Part shown: in pieces, positions 31,960 through 41,895 of the stretch
How positions within the stretch are numbered: position 1 is the stretch's first letter
How the letters are laid out: each line of letters starts with the position of its first letter
The notes under the pieces: generated by a model
The model's input: only the letters and a program-made list of their open reading frames with translations
Database searches by the model: none
What the model was told of the DNA's origin: nothing
Origin: Anaeramoeba flamelloides
Lineage: Eukaryota; Metamonada; Anaeramoebidae
Direction: 5' to 3'
Length of the DNA: 64,000 nucleotides
Assembly: GCA_027625915.1 (NCBI GenBank)
Contig: JANTQA010000033.1
Span: 10,230,001 to 10,294,000, forward strand
Translations under genes and position numbers: made by a program

Positions 31960-32640
31960 ATTTTATTTTAAGGATAATTTCTGCAAAAAAATATTTAAAA
32001 ATAGAAATAGATGAAGACATCAATCATTTTTTATGGAATTACCCATTCTATAATCAAAGCTGAACAATTTGGATTAAATATTTAATTCAAATTAATAAAA
32101 ATAATCAGAATAATATCTTTGATATTATTCAACATAAAAAATCATTATTTATTTTGGCATTGGCTAAAGATAAAGAGAATTATGATTTTTTAGAGAACCG
32201 GTATGGGCAAGTGGCAACACAACCCAGTGTACAATCTGAAGGCCGGGGTTCTATTCCCTTAACCATTATTTCTTATTGTTTACCATTTTCTCAAATAGCC
32301 ACGACGGTGTAATTTTAATTAAAAATCGGGCTTATGCTTCTTAGAACCACTAATTCTTTGAGGAAATCGTTTGACCGAATTGAATCTTTTTGACTATGAT
32401 AAAACTGAACGGAATTGGAACAAAATCCCTCTCAATTTATGGAGCGGATCCGATTTTTGGGAGAAATGACCAGCTCTCACTTGGTTCAACAATATCTCTA
32501 ATTCAAATTAGGGATTTTGGCAAACAGGTGGACTTTTAGTACCCACTCTTTAATGGAAAAAAAAAAAAAAAAAAAAAAATGAATTATGATTTTTTATGGA
32601 AATTTTGTAAAGAAAATTTAGAAATTAGGGAAGTTACATA
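31960..32640 (+). mobile_element. LINE C-terminal relic, split by a SINE
   Basis: If the SINE is set aside, one plus-strand frame runs from about 31980 to 32640 with a single internal stop. It contains EDINHFLWNYPFYNQS, which resembles the ExxxHFLxxCxxY..R end of many LINE ORF2 proteins, and KSLFILALAKDKENYDFL up to the insertion point. The frame then continues WKFCKENLEIREVT after the SINE. The cysteine of the motif is replaced by Asn-Tyr. It is followed at once by foldback array 3. Confidence 0.55.
32193..32580 (+). mobile_element. tRNA-derived SINE with poly(A) tail and perfect target-site duplication
   Basis: The element is bounded by the 16-bp direct repeat GAATTATGATTTTTTA at 32177-32192 and 32581-32596. 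A tRNA-like head has an A-box-like TGGGCAAGTGG at 32204-32214 and a B-box GGTTCTATTCC at 32247-32257, at normal spacing. An unrelated body of about 300 bases follows, richer in G and C than the region, and the element ends in about 24 A residues. This is the full anatomy of a SINE mobilised by LINE machinery. No second copy was seen in the window. The perfect duplication and unbroken tail point to a young insertion. Confidence 0.88.
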
Positions 32641-33020
32641 GAGTGTCATCAAGTGCCTAGCTTTTCTCGGGGTTTTCTGTTTTATTTGTAAATTGTTCCT
32701 GTGTTTTTGTTAGGTTTTCTATTTTATTTGGAAAATCTATTGGTTTTCGTTGTGTTTTTTTGAGTTTTCTATTTATTTATGAAGTGTTCTAGGTTTTTTT
32801 GAGGTTTTCTATTTTATTTTGAAAATCTATTGATTTTACAAATTAACAGAAAACTCAAGAAAATTTATCTGCTTTTTTTGATAATTTTTGAAATGAAAAG
32901 AAAATTAAATAAATTTTATTTTTTATTTCAAAAAGTAAAAAAAAAACCTAACGACTTTAAGAGGAAATTAATTTCCTCCGTTCAAAATAAAAAAAAAAAT
33001 ATTCACTTTTTCATTCTATT
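32640..33020. repeat. Modular foldback (multi-hairpin) repeat, array 3
   Basis: It begins AGAGTGTCATCAAGTGCCTAG and continues with GTTAGGTTTTCTATTTTATT, GTGTTCTAGGTTTTTTTGAG, GAAAACTCAAGAAAA and a last AAAAAAACCTAACGACTTT block. The block sharing GGAAATTAATTTCCTCCGTTC near 32964-32985 is echoed beside arrays 4 and 6, so it is probably part of the repeat. Confidence 0.7.
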
Positions 33021-33894
33021 AAAAATTAAATTTTCCAAGTTATTAATACATGAAAATAGCAGGTTTTGGCGACTTTTAACTAAAAGATAATGAAAAATTT
33101 AAACTACATGGTCTAATTGCTTCTTTTAAATAGTAACATTTAAAAAGAACAATATATTTATTCAAAAAAAAGAAAATATAAAAATTAAAAGGGTTTTTTT
33201 TTAATCCTGAATTGTTAAAAAAATATAATATTAGGTTTAATTAAGTACATCCAAAATCAAAACATTAACCCTTTGATATAATGTTTCATGGTTTATGGTT
33301 GTAAACAACTGTTAATGATCAGTTGAGTAGTAATGGTTCTTTAGCTGTGATTTTATCTTGTTAAACATTTTTTTTTACATACTCTAGATCATTGATACTT
33401 TTGCTTTTTCTTTTGTAGTTTCAAGTTATCCATACTAGCAGGCTCCAATATCTTGCCATTGGAAAGTCACCACTTGATTTTTTTCCTTTGCAAAACTTCT
33501 TCCCAATAAAAAAGAAAATTCAAACAGGGAAAAAAAATTATATACTTTTTGTTATATGAATAGTTAACATGAATTTTGATATTTAATCTGAATAATCCAA
33601 ACATAGAAATTCGGAAAATTTCCCTTTAAAATATTTAATTTATAAAAGAAATCATATAATTTGATTTTACTTCTCATTTTAATACAAGAAAAGATTTTTT
33701 GTGGTAAAAAAAAAAAAAAAAAAAAAGAAAAGAAACATTTTGAGTCTATTGGAAAAAATAATTTTAATAACATTTTAAAACTATGTAAAGATATATTTTA
33801 TTTATTTAATATAATCTATTTCTTGATAAATATATTTTTTTCTCTTCAGGAAAAAAAAAATTGAAAATTAAAAATACAAATAATTGTTTTTCTT
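33021..33894. other. Spacer with one exon-like segment at about 33420-33555
   Basis: Mostly AT-rich. After TTCTTTTGTAG at about 33410-33420 a plus-strand frame reads FQVIHTSRLQYLAIGKSPLD and then FFPLQNFFPIKKKIQTG before a stop near 33558. It looks like a terminal exon or a relic, but no partner exon or family was found. The rest, down to the 3' end of the helicase gene, shows nothing distinctive. Confidence 0.3.
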
Positions 33895-36597
33895 TTATTT
33901 TTTTTTTTTCTTTTTTTTAATTTTCTTTTTTCTTTTTCTAGACATATCCTCATCATTATTAATAATTTTTTCTTCATTATTATCATTATTTTTTATTTCA
34001 CAACTATTCTTCTTTTTCTTCTTATTTCTCTTCTTTTTCTTTTTCTTTTTGTCATTTTTTTTTTCCGATTTCTTTTTTTCTTTTTTTTCATTTTCTAAAG
34101 CATCTTTTTTATTCTTCTTTTTCTTTTTTTTATTATTTTTCACTTCCTCTTTGTTTCCCTTTAAATTTGCGTTCACTTTATCCTTTTCGCTTTCCTTTTC
34201 ATTTTCCTTTTCATTTTCCTTTTCATCTTTTTTTTTATCTTTCTTTTTATCTTTCTTTTTATCTTTCTTTTTCTTTTTCTTCCCCTTCTCTTTTCCTTTC
34301 CCCTTTCCCTTTCCATTTTCATTTCCTCTTTCGGTTTTCTTTTTTTTCAGTTTTTCGATAACCAATTGTCTTGATCTGTGTAATGATTCTAAAGCAGATT
34401 TTACTCTACCATTAGAAAACTTTGAAGTTTCATAATAATGAGGTGCAATTTCAACTAACCACCGTCCTTCAATTGAAGTGCATGTTCTAATATAATTTCT
34501 TTCTGTGAGAACAAATTCATGGAACAGTATCCAATCTCTGAAAAATTGAATCGAAGAGCCTGGATGTACTAAGACTTGTTGTTTATCTCTCACAATCAAA
34601 TATTTTTTTCGTTTCAGTTTGAAAGCAGTTTGCATAAAGAAACCCTCAACGAGGCATTTTTTAATTTTTAATTCCAATAATGACTTATTTTTCGTATAAT
34701 CATTATACGATTTGTGATACAGATTCAGTCTCCTTAAAATATTAAATAATTGTTTCCGAATATTTATTGCTTGGTACATTGTTCTATTATTTATGAAATT
34801 CTGTTTACACCATTTATTTTTTTGATTTTTTTGAATTGTGAAATATTCATTATATACATTTAATAAAGTCATGTGGTCACTATTACAATCGACGAAGCGT
34901 GTCCTGGCTTGGTCGGCCTGTTTTCTTCTTTTCCGTGGTCTAATAAAGCAGTTTGGTGTTGAAAGCATTGCCACTATTGAAAGAATTTCGTCACAGCAGT
35001 CATATTGATGTGACTTGATCAGCATCTTTGCTAATTGCGGGTCGAGGGGGAATGAAGATATTTGGTGCCCCAGTTCCGTTAATTCACCATCTTCATCGAG
35101 CCCGCCGAGGTAATGGTTCGTTTCTAATGCGCGAACTAACAAATCAATTGAAGGGGGAGATAAGTAATCGAACATTAATAAATTGATGATCCCCATTTTT
35201 TTCATATTTAAAAGCACGGGACCCAAATTTGATCTTAATAGCTCTGGAATTGTTTGCCTTTCAAGTTGCTCAAAGGTTTCCTTTGTATATAAACGAAAGC
35301 ATTTCCCGCTTTGGGTTCTCCCTGCTCGACCCTTTCTTTGGTTCGCAGAGGCTCTTGAGATCGGCGAGACTAATAAGGATTCCACTCTCTTTTTGGGGTC
35401 AAACACCTTTTGCTTACTAAAGCCTGGATCAATCACATAGACAATTCCCTGGATTGTCAAAGATGTTTCTGCAATGTTGGTCGCGATTATAAACTTTCTC
35501 CCATAGAGGGTTTTTTTTTCACCGTTTTGCAACGTCGTTATCTTATCGTCTGGCGTCGGCATAAAGGCCTTTTTTTGTTCGTAATATGGCAAGGCGGCAT
35601 ATAACGGGATGATCTCAAATTCCCCTATTTCGCTTGATTTTGAATCGCACAGCCTCCAGTAGAGCCTCTCACAACAATCCTCGATCTCCTCTTGGCCAGT
35701 TAAAAAAATTAATACGTCCCCCTTGGGCTCTGACAAATGGATCTCGACAGACGTTTTAATGACACCCGACACATAATCGTTTTCGCCGTCTTCCAAATAA
35801 AAAATGTCAACGGGATAGACACGGCCAGTAACATCCAAATGTGGCGCATTATTAAAATACTCTTGGAAGAGCTTGTGCTCAATTGTGGCAGACATGACAA
35901 CGATCTTTAAATCATCTTTCCTTGTGGTGCTTAGCAACTGCTTCAAGAGCCCAAACAAAATGTCGGTTGAAATGGTCCTTTCATGTGCCTCGTCAATGAT
36001 AATTACAGAGTATTGTGAAAGGTTGTTGTCGATCATTGCTTCACGCAAAAGCATACCGTCAGTCAAGTATTTGATCAGGGTTTCTGGAGAGCTTTTGTCT
36101 TCAAATCTGATCGTATACCCAACTTCGCTTCCTAACTCGACGTCCATCTCTTCGCTGACCCTTGTTGCCACACTGAGCGCAGCAACCCTTCTTGGCTGCG
36201 TACAACAGATACGATATTTCCCGCCATAGGAATAGCCTGCTTCCAGAATGTATTGGGGGATCTGGGTCGTCTTTCCTGATCCTGTCTCCCCCGTTAAAAC
36301 AATGACTTGGTTGTCCTCTAGGAGCTTAATAAAGTTCTCTTTTTGTGCAGTGATCGGCAACTGTTCTCTTGTCTCGAGGATTTCGTAATAGTTTTTACTA
36401 AATTTTTGTTTTGTCAGTGGATGGATTTTGTCTTTGTTTTGGAAATTGATCGGTTCCAGTTTTTCTTGTTGTTCTGTTTTTGTATTGCTACACTCGGGTT
36501 TTTCTTGTTTGGTTTCTGTTTTTGGAGTTGGTTTGGTGTGTTTTTTTGTTTTCGAATTCGTTCGTTTTTTTTTTTTTTTTGGTTTGTGTGATTCCAT
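33895..36597 (-). CDS. DHX15: DEAH-box RNA helicase DHX15/Prp43
   Basis: A single uninterrupted frame of 900 residues. After a Lys-rich N-terminal 45 residues the DEAH core starts (KNYYEILETREQLP). Motifs are I GETGSGKT 103-110, Ia TQPRRVAA 133-140, II DEAH 202-205, III SAT 236-238, IV FLTGQEE 298-304, V TNIAETSLT 373-381 and VI QRKGRAGR 420-427. They are followed by winged-helix, ratchet and OB domains ending LVEIAPHYYETSKF. Prp43/DHX15 disassembles the intron-lariat spliceosome and acts in ribosome biogenesis, activated by G-patch partners. The closing 130 or so residues are a Lys/Glu/Asn tail not typical of the family. The gene is intronless and clearly GC-richer than its surroundings in the core. 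DHX15 is favoured over DHX8/16/38 by the short N-terminus and the IAPHYY end. Confidence 0.93.
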   Translation of the reverse strand: MESHKPKKKKKRTNSKTKKHTKPTPKTETKQEKPECSNTKTEQQEKLEPINFQNKDKIHPLTKQKFSKNYYEILETREQLPITAQKENFIKLLEDNQVIVLTGETGSGKTTQIPQYILEAGYSYGGKYRICCTQPRRVAALSVATRVSEEMDVELGSEVGYTIRFEDKSSPETLIKYLTDGMLLREAMIDNNLSQYSVIIIDEAHERTISTDILFGLLKQLLSTTRKDDLKIVVMSATIEHKLFQEYFNNAPHLDVTGRVYPVDIFYLEDGENDYVSGVIKTSVEIHLSEPKGDVLIFLTGQEEIEDCCERLYWRLCDSKSSEIGEFEIIPLYAALPYYEQKKAFMPTPDDKITTLQNGEKKTLYGRKFIIATNIAETSLTIQGIVYVIDPGFSKQKVFDPKKRVESLLVSPISRASANQRKGRAGRTQSGKCFRLYTKETFEQLERQTIPELLRSNLGPVLLNMKKMGIINLLMFDYLSPPSIDLLVRALETNHYLGGLDEDGELTELGHQISSFPLDPQLAKMLIKSHQYDCCDEILSIVAMLSTPNCFIRPRKRRKQADQARTRFVDCNSDHMTLLNVYNEYFTIQKNQKNKWCKQNFINNRTMYQAINIRKQLFNILRRLNLYHKSYNDYTKNKSLLELKIKKCLVEGFFMQTAFKLKRKKYLIVRDKQQVLVHPGSSIQFFRDWILFHEFVLTERNYIRTCTSIEGRWLVEIAPHYYETSKFSNGRVKSALESLHRSRQLVIEKLKKKKTERGNENGKGKGKGKEKGKKKKKKDKKKDKKKDKKKDEKENEKENEKESEKDKVNANLKGNKEEVKNNKKKKKKNKKDALENEKKEKKKSEKKNDKKKKKKKRNKKKKKNSCEIKNNDNNEEKIINNDEDMSRKRKKKIKKKKKKK

Positions 36598-37235
36598 TGT
36601 TATTTGTTTTTGATTTGAAGTCCAAAAATTTGTGTTTGTTTATTTTGATTTGGTTTGAGGTTTGGTAAAATGTGATTTTTGTTTGGAAAGATCTTTAAAG
36701 AATAAAAACTAAAAAAATGAAAATATGGAATGTGTGAATGATGTTTCAATCTTTTATTTGGAATTCTTGAGATAATGGTATTCATTTAGTGATCGGATCT
36801 TATTTTTTTTTGGAGAAAGTGATTTTTGATTCGTAATCATGAAAAATTTATTTTTGCTTTTTTTGAGTGTTTAGGGAAAATCTTTCTAATTTATTGTCTA
36901 TATTTAATTTTGCCTGTGAAAATATTTAGTCTTTGTTTTATTTATCTTGTGTCTTTTATTTTGGTGGTCTATGCTTTTTGGACGTTATTAAAAATATTTC
37001 AATCTCAATTGTCTTTTCGTTTTATTTCATAATAATTTGAATTTCCTAATCTCTCAAGATCTGCCATCCAATCGATATTTTACATTTTAAGGAATTCCTT
37101 CCAGATTTTGAGAGCAATTTACTAAAAAATTTATTACTCTTTTTAGATCTCTAATATGATTTACTAAAAAGATTTTGTTAAAGTTCTTTAATTAAAATTG
37201 ACATTTGTAAATGAGAAAATTAAGTGAAAATTATA
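36598..37235. other. Upstream region of the helicase gene
   Basis: AT-rich, no gene supported. It must contain the minus-strand promoter of DHX15. No distinctive element was recognised. Confidence 0.5.
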
Positions 37236-37625
37236 TACTTGTCAAAACTAGAATTAGATGAATTAAATGAAAATAGGATTTGGGAATTCATTTTTGGAAA
37301 TTCTTTCAAAATAGAAAGTAATTGGTTTCTCATAAATTTTACAACTAAAGTATTTCCCTGCAGAATTAAAAAATAAAACCAAATAAAGAAGACGAAATTA
37401 AACCAAAAGTAAGAGATATGATCAGAAATAAATAATTTTTTTTTTATTTTTTCTTGATCAATTTTTTCATTTTTTTTGATTTCGATTTTTTAATTGGTAT
37501 CAATATATTCTGCTAGGATATGTTCAAATCTAGTATTTCTTAAAATATTAAATGATTTGGTTAAAGAAATGATTGAAATCACTCGTTTTTGAATAAACTG
37601 TGACACTCTAAATAGGTAACCTTTA
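37236..37625. repeat. Dispersed repeat family C, copy 3 (inverted, partial)
   Basis: It matches the reverse complement of about 13045-13440, sharing AACTAGAATTAGATGAATTA, GGATTTGGGAATTCATTTT, AACTGTGACACTC and CTAGTATTT. On the minus strand it contributes to a frame reading YLFRVSQFIQKRVISIISL. Confidence 0.6.
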
Positions 37626-38563
37626 CTTACTCCCTTAAGAACTATTCTGTCGAATAAAGAAATGGATCCATGAAGAAGCAGAGTACCAAAACAAAGACTA
37701 ATGAATATTCCCAAACATGTTGAATATGCGACTGCTTATTTGACATTCGTTGGCGTGTTTTTTACAATATAGGTGGAAAATAGGGAAGAAAAAGAACAAG
37801 AAGTAAACAAATGAGTTGACTAAACATTGTTGGCATCAGTAAGTTCTCCAAATAAGAAACATTCGATAACAAATTTTTCCCCAAATTTTGGTTTTTGTGA
37901 GATCCATATACCTTTTAAAAACCCTATGTCTCTTGTGAAAATTTGTTGTGATCTCACAGAAGAAAAAGGGTAGTTCTGAAAAATGCAATTTTTTCTTCAA
38001 CTTTTTTCGGTATCTATTTAGGTATACATACAATTTTATAAAACCAATAAGTTTCCTTTTTTAAACACCATCATTGTTAGTAGTGTTATACATCAAAGTC
38101 TTTTGAGAGAACAAATTGATTAGTATTGTTATTGGAGTAAAATGATAATTTTGTACGATAATGTCTCAAATATCATTTTGTTGGGTTTTAGTACGCTGGG
38201 GTTTGTTGATTGTTTTAGTTGTACATTAGTAGATCTGAAATTTGATTGAAATTATTTTTATTAATTTGTTTTGCAATATAAATATAGTCTGGTGAGTATT
38301 GTTTTATTTGTGTTTAGATTAATATTAAATAAATTTTTTTGCGAATATTTTGTAGATTTTGAGTAATTTTTTTGATAATTATTTCCAATTATCTTCACTA
38401 TTTATTTTGGATATTGTACGATTCTCGAGTTCAATGTTTTTTATTTAGATTTTATTTCAAAATAAATTATGTTGGTTCTTTTCTGAAAAAAAGAAATTTT
38501 ATTTTTTTATATAATTGTTAGAAACGTTTATTATAAACATGATTTAGAGGCTTTTTAATGTAA
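37626..38563. other. Spacer with a GC-elevated, coding-like relic at 37626-38035
   Basis: This part has balanced composition and protein-like stretches in more than one frame, for example SSPNKKHSITNFSPNFGF and HIPFKNPMSLVKICCDLTEE on the plus strand, all interrupted. It adjoins family C copy 3 and may belong to the same ancestral sequence. From 38040 to the tRNA gene the DNA is plain AT-rich spacer. Confidence 0.35.
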
Positions 38564-38635
38564 AGACTTGTGGCGCAGTGGTAGCGCGTTCGCCTAACAC
38601 GCGAAAGGTCCACGGTTCGAAACCGTGCAGGTCTA
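38564..38635 (+). tRNA. tRNA-Val, anticodon AAC
   Basis: A complete cloverleaf without an intron. The acceptor AGACTTG (38564-38570) pairs with CAGGTCT (38628-38634), with one G-T pair, followed by discriminator A. The D stem is GCGC/GCGC. The anticodon stem TTCGC/GCGAA encloses the loop CTAACAC with anticodon AAC at 38596-38598, which reads GTT (Val). The T stem CACGG/CCGTG encloses TTCGAAA. The internal A box (TGGCGCAGTGG) and B box (GGTTCGAAACC) are canonical, and a T run just downstream from 38637 is a Pol III terminator. CCA is not encoded, as is normal for eukaryotes. Confidence 0.96.
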
Positions 38636-38636
38636 A

Positions 38637-38660
38637 TTTTTTTTAAATTTTTTTGAAATT
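38637..38660 (+). terminator. Pol III T-run terminator of tRNA-Val
   Basis: An uninterrupted T run begins two bases after the discriminator base, followed by a second T run near 38649. Confidence 0.8.
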
Positions 38661-39399
38661 TAAATTTTTTTTTCCTTTTATCAAAAACTTTGATTAATCT
38701 AGTTTAATTGCTGGTCTTAACTAGTGTGGCCTATTATAATTGGAAAAAACATAAAAGACAATCTGATAGTATGAAAAATATGACAACTCTAATATTATTT
38801 ATAAAATAACAAAAAATTTCATAAAATACAATTTTTTATAACCCAAATATTGTGAAAACTTTAAAAAAAAAACAAAATATTCAGAAATTAAGATTTTAGG
38901 AATTTGTCTTGAAAAAAATTATCAAAAAAGTAGTTAAATATAGTTTTAAAAAAGTAAAACTTTCATTTTAACTCAAAAAAAAAAACAAACTAATGGGTAA
39001 AATTAGAAATATTTAAATCAATATATATTCGCCAATTATTTTTTAAACTCCATATTTTTTAACCCAAAAAGATTTCAACTAACTGATTTTTGGACAAGTA
39101 AAAAAAAATAATTGACCTCTAAAAATAAATATACATTCTCCATTGATAATTGATAAAACCAAAATAAAAAAATGATCAAGCAAGAATTACGATCTATAAA
39201 ATTATAGACAAACAAAGTAAAAAAAAATTAAAAATTATAGGTAGTACCTATATTCGAGACCAATCGAATTTTCCAAAAAAAAAATATGAAAAACATCAAT
39301 TGGGAAAAAGAATATTTAAAATTAATAAATTTGTAATTTATTAATTTAAGAAAAAAATTAAAAAAATAAATTGCTCTAGAAAAGAAAGATCTAGAATAT
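38661..39399. other. AT-rich spacer, nothing recognised
   Basis: No gene, tRNA or recognised repeat was seen between the tRNA terminator and the family D repeat. Confidence 0.5.
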
Positions 39400-40020
39400 T
39401 ATACATAATTATTATAAACTCCATTTTACTCAAAATGACCCTACCTAAAATGAAAAATTCACTTTTTGTTTTTTTTTAAAGAATCAACCAAACCTCAATG
39501 TTTAGAAATAAGAACAAAAATAAACCTGAGATTAGAGTTGAAAATAGATAAAAGAAATACCCGAACAAACTATAAATTTCAAAAAAAAAAACTATTTAAA
39601 AAATTTCTGAGTGCTCTTTTCATTAGAATATCTTTTGCAAAATAACTCAATTTCTTTAGAAAATTATATATAGTAATAATAAGATTTTTTTGGTTGTAAG
39701 TTTATTAATTTGTAAATAAATTACAAAGACTTACTTTTCAAAAAAAATTAATTTGGACTCTCAAACATTTTTTTTTTTTAAATTAACTTTTTTTTCAAGA
39801 AAAAAAGAAAGAAAAATAAAAATGAAAAAAATAAAAAAAGGAAAAATCAAAAAAAAAAAAAATAATAATTTACAAAATGAGAAAAAATGATTAGATCTAA
39901 AAATAGACAATTTATTTTGAGAAGTTCAATGAATTAAAATCATAGAATATGTTCTCTCTATTCAATAAAACTGGACCCCCATAACTAAAAAGGGGTTATT
40001 TAATAATAATATCAATAATG
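39400..40020 (+). repeat. Dispersed repeat family D, copy 1
   Basis: It begins TATAAACTCCATTTTACTC, continues AATGAAAAATTCACTTTTTG, AGAATCAACCAAAC and AATGATTAGATCTAAAAA, and ends AAAACTGGACCCCC. The same order occurs at 50010-50620 and 57770-58360, always in the same orientation. An A-rich middle carries short Lys-rich frames with no coding value. Confidence 0.65.
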
Positions 40021-40429
40021 ACTAAAAAATAATCTAAAATTAGAGATCCCAATTCCCCTTACCGATTAAGAAATCTCACAGATTATCTAAACCGATATTT
40101 ACAAATTTATATCAAGAATAAATTCATTAAAAAAATTTTGCAACTTATGCAAATATCATTTGATTCAGAAATAGATGAAATGGCCATATCACTTTTTTTG
40201 GTAATTACACATCTGAAAAAAAAAAAAAAAAAAAAAAAAAACGAAAAATTGAATAAAAGATTATTACACATAAACATAAAAAAAATAAACAACTAATGAA
40301 TAATATCATTAATATTATTTAAAATGAAGACTTGATATTATTTTATCATTAATAAAAGATAAAAAACAATATGGCACTTTATTGAAATTTCTGAACAAAA
40401 ATTTTGAAATTTGGTTGTTGTTGTACAAT

Positions 40430-41170
40430 ACCAACCAGTGCCTAGGCTTATTGTTTTATCTACAAATTAGATTTATTTTACAAATACACAGAAAACCTTA
40501 GATAACCGAAAGGCATTTTTTCTAATTTGAGGAATAAAAAGAAAATTTTGGAAATTTTGAATTTTTTAAAAAGAAAAAAAAATTCAATAAATTCAAAAAT
40601 ATAATATATTTTTCAAAGGTAAAAAAATTCTTATCAGCACTTTTACAATATTTAAAAGAATTGAATAAAATATTTTGTTTATACGATATTCTTTTAAAAG
40701 TAAAAAACCTAATGTTAAGTACCATAGGGCCCCTTAGAGTGCCTAGGATTTTTTGAGTTTTCTATTTTATTTGGAAAATCGATAGATTTTCGTTAGGTTT
40801 TTTTTACTTTCGAAATAAACAGAAAATTTTAATAAATTTTCTGTTTATTTCTAAAGTAAAAAAAACCTAGAACACTTCACAAATAAAATAGAAAAAATCA
40901 AAAAAACCTAGAACACTTCACAAATAAACAGAAAAATCAAGAAAACATAACTGAAGTTTTTTTTTTAATTTGAGATATAAAAAAAAAATTTCCTGAAATT
41001 TTCTGTTTATTTCAAAAAGTAAAAAAAACCTAGAACACTTCACAAATAAATAGAAAACTCAAAAAAACCTAACCAAAAATGAAATAAGTTTTCGGTTAAT
41101 TTCTCAAATTAAAAAAAACCTAAAGACTAAAAGAAAAAATTAATTTTATCCCTTCAAAATAAAATAAATA
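40430..41170. repeat. Modular foldback (multi-hairpin) repeat, array 4
   Basis: It includes AGTGCCTAGG blocks, GTTAGGTTTTTTTTACTTTC answered by AAAGTAAAAAAAACCTAG, an AGAAATAAACAGAAAATTTT / AAATTTTCTGTTTATTTC palindrome, and repeated CCTAGAACACTTCACAAATA units. It ends AAAAAACCTAAAGACT followed by a GAAAAAATTAATTTTATCCC block shared with arrays 3 and 6. Confidence 0.75.
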
Positions 41171-41309
41171 AATTACCTTTTTTTGTCACAATTCCAACAC
41201 AATATAACTGAAACAGTCTGTAAAAAAATCATTTTTTATGAAAAAAACTTTAAAAATACAGACACCATTCTTTGTCAGATAAAAAAACTTTTGAAAATAC
41301 TGTTAATTT

Positions 41310-41525
41310 CAAAATAAAAAGATTAAAATTTTCATTCAGCTTTCCAAAAAAATCACTAATATATAACTAAAAAGAAATAAAATATAAAAGTTCCCATTTC
41401 TAAAAAAGGAAAATTAATAGTCAAAGCTTTTTTTTATCCATTATTAAATTTTATAAGTTGGAAACAAACATTGTTTTATAAAATCTTTTTTTGGAAAGCT
41501 CTCTGAAAATTTTATTCCTTTTATT
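41310..41525. mobile_element. Family E MITE (first of a tandem pair)
   Basis: Ends AAAATTTTCATTCAGCTTTC at the left and GGAAAGCTCTCTGAAAATTT at the right form imperfect inverted repeats. It is followed within 30 bases by a second copy. Confidence 0.6.
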
Positions 41526-41549
41526 TTTCAACAAATAGTACTGTTTATT

Positions 41550-41765
41550 GTGACATAAAAAGATCAGAATTTTCATTCTGCTTTCCAAAAAAATCGTCTG
41601 ACAAGAATTAAAAGCAATTTATAAATTCACCATCTCCAAAAGGAAAAATTAATAATTTTAGTCTGATTTTAAGAATCATAATTTTGAAATTTTGCTGGCT
41701 TTAAAAACACTTTTTTTGAAAGCTGAATGAAAATTTTGTTTCATTTATTTTGCAAGAAATTATGA
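41550..41765. mobile_element. Family E MITE (second of a tandem pair)
   Basis: The left end GAATTTTCATTCTGCTTTCC and right end GAAAGCTGAATGAAAATTTT are inverted copies. It lies about 130 bases upstream of the TBC-domain gene start, so it may sit in or near its promoter. Confidence 0.6.
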
Positions 41766-41895
41766 CAGTATAAAAAACAGGCAAAAAGTTTTGAAAACCC
41801 AATTCCAAATGTTAACATTTAAACCTGTTTTTCACTTACTTTTGCTTTAGAATAAATTTCTAACAGTTCACTTTTTTCCATTTTTTCTCCTCTCC

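Noticed and set aside
33884-34435. Plus-strand Phe/Ser-rich frame of 183 residues
   Set aside because: It is the complement of the Lys-rich DHX15 tail and has no independent signature.
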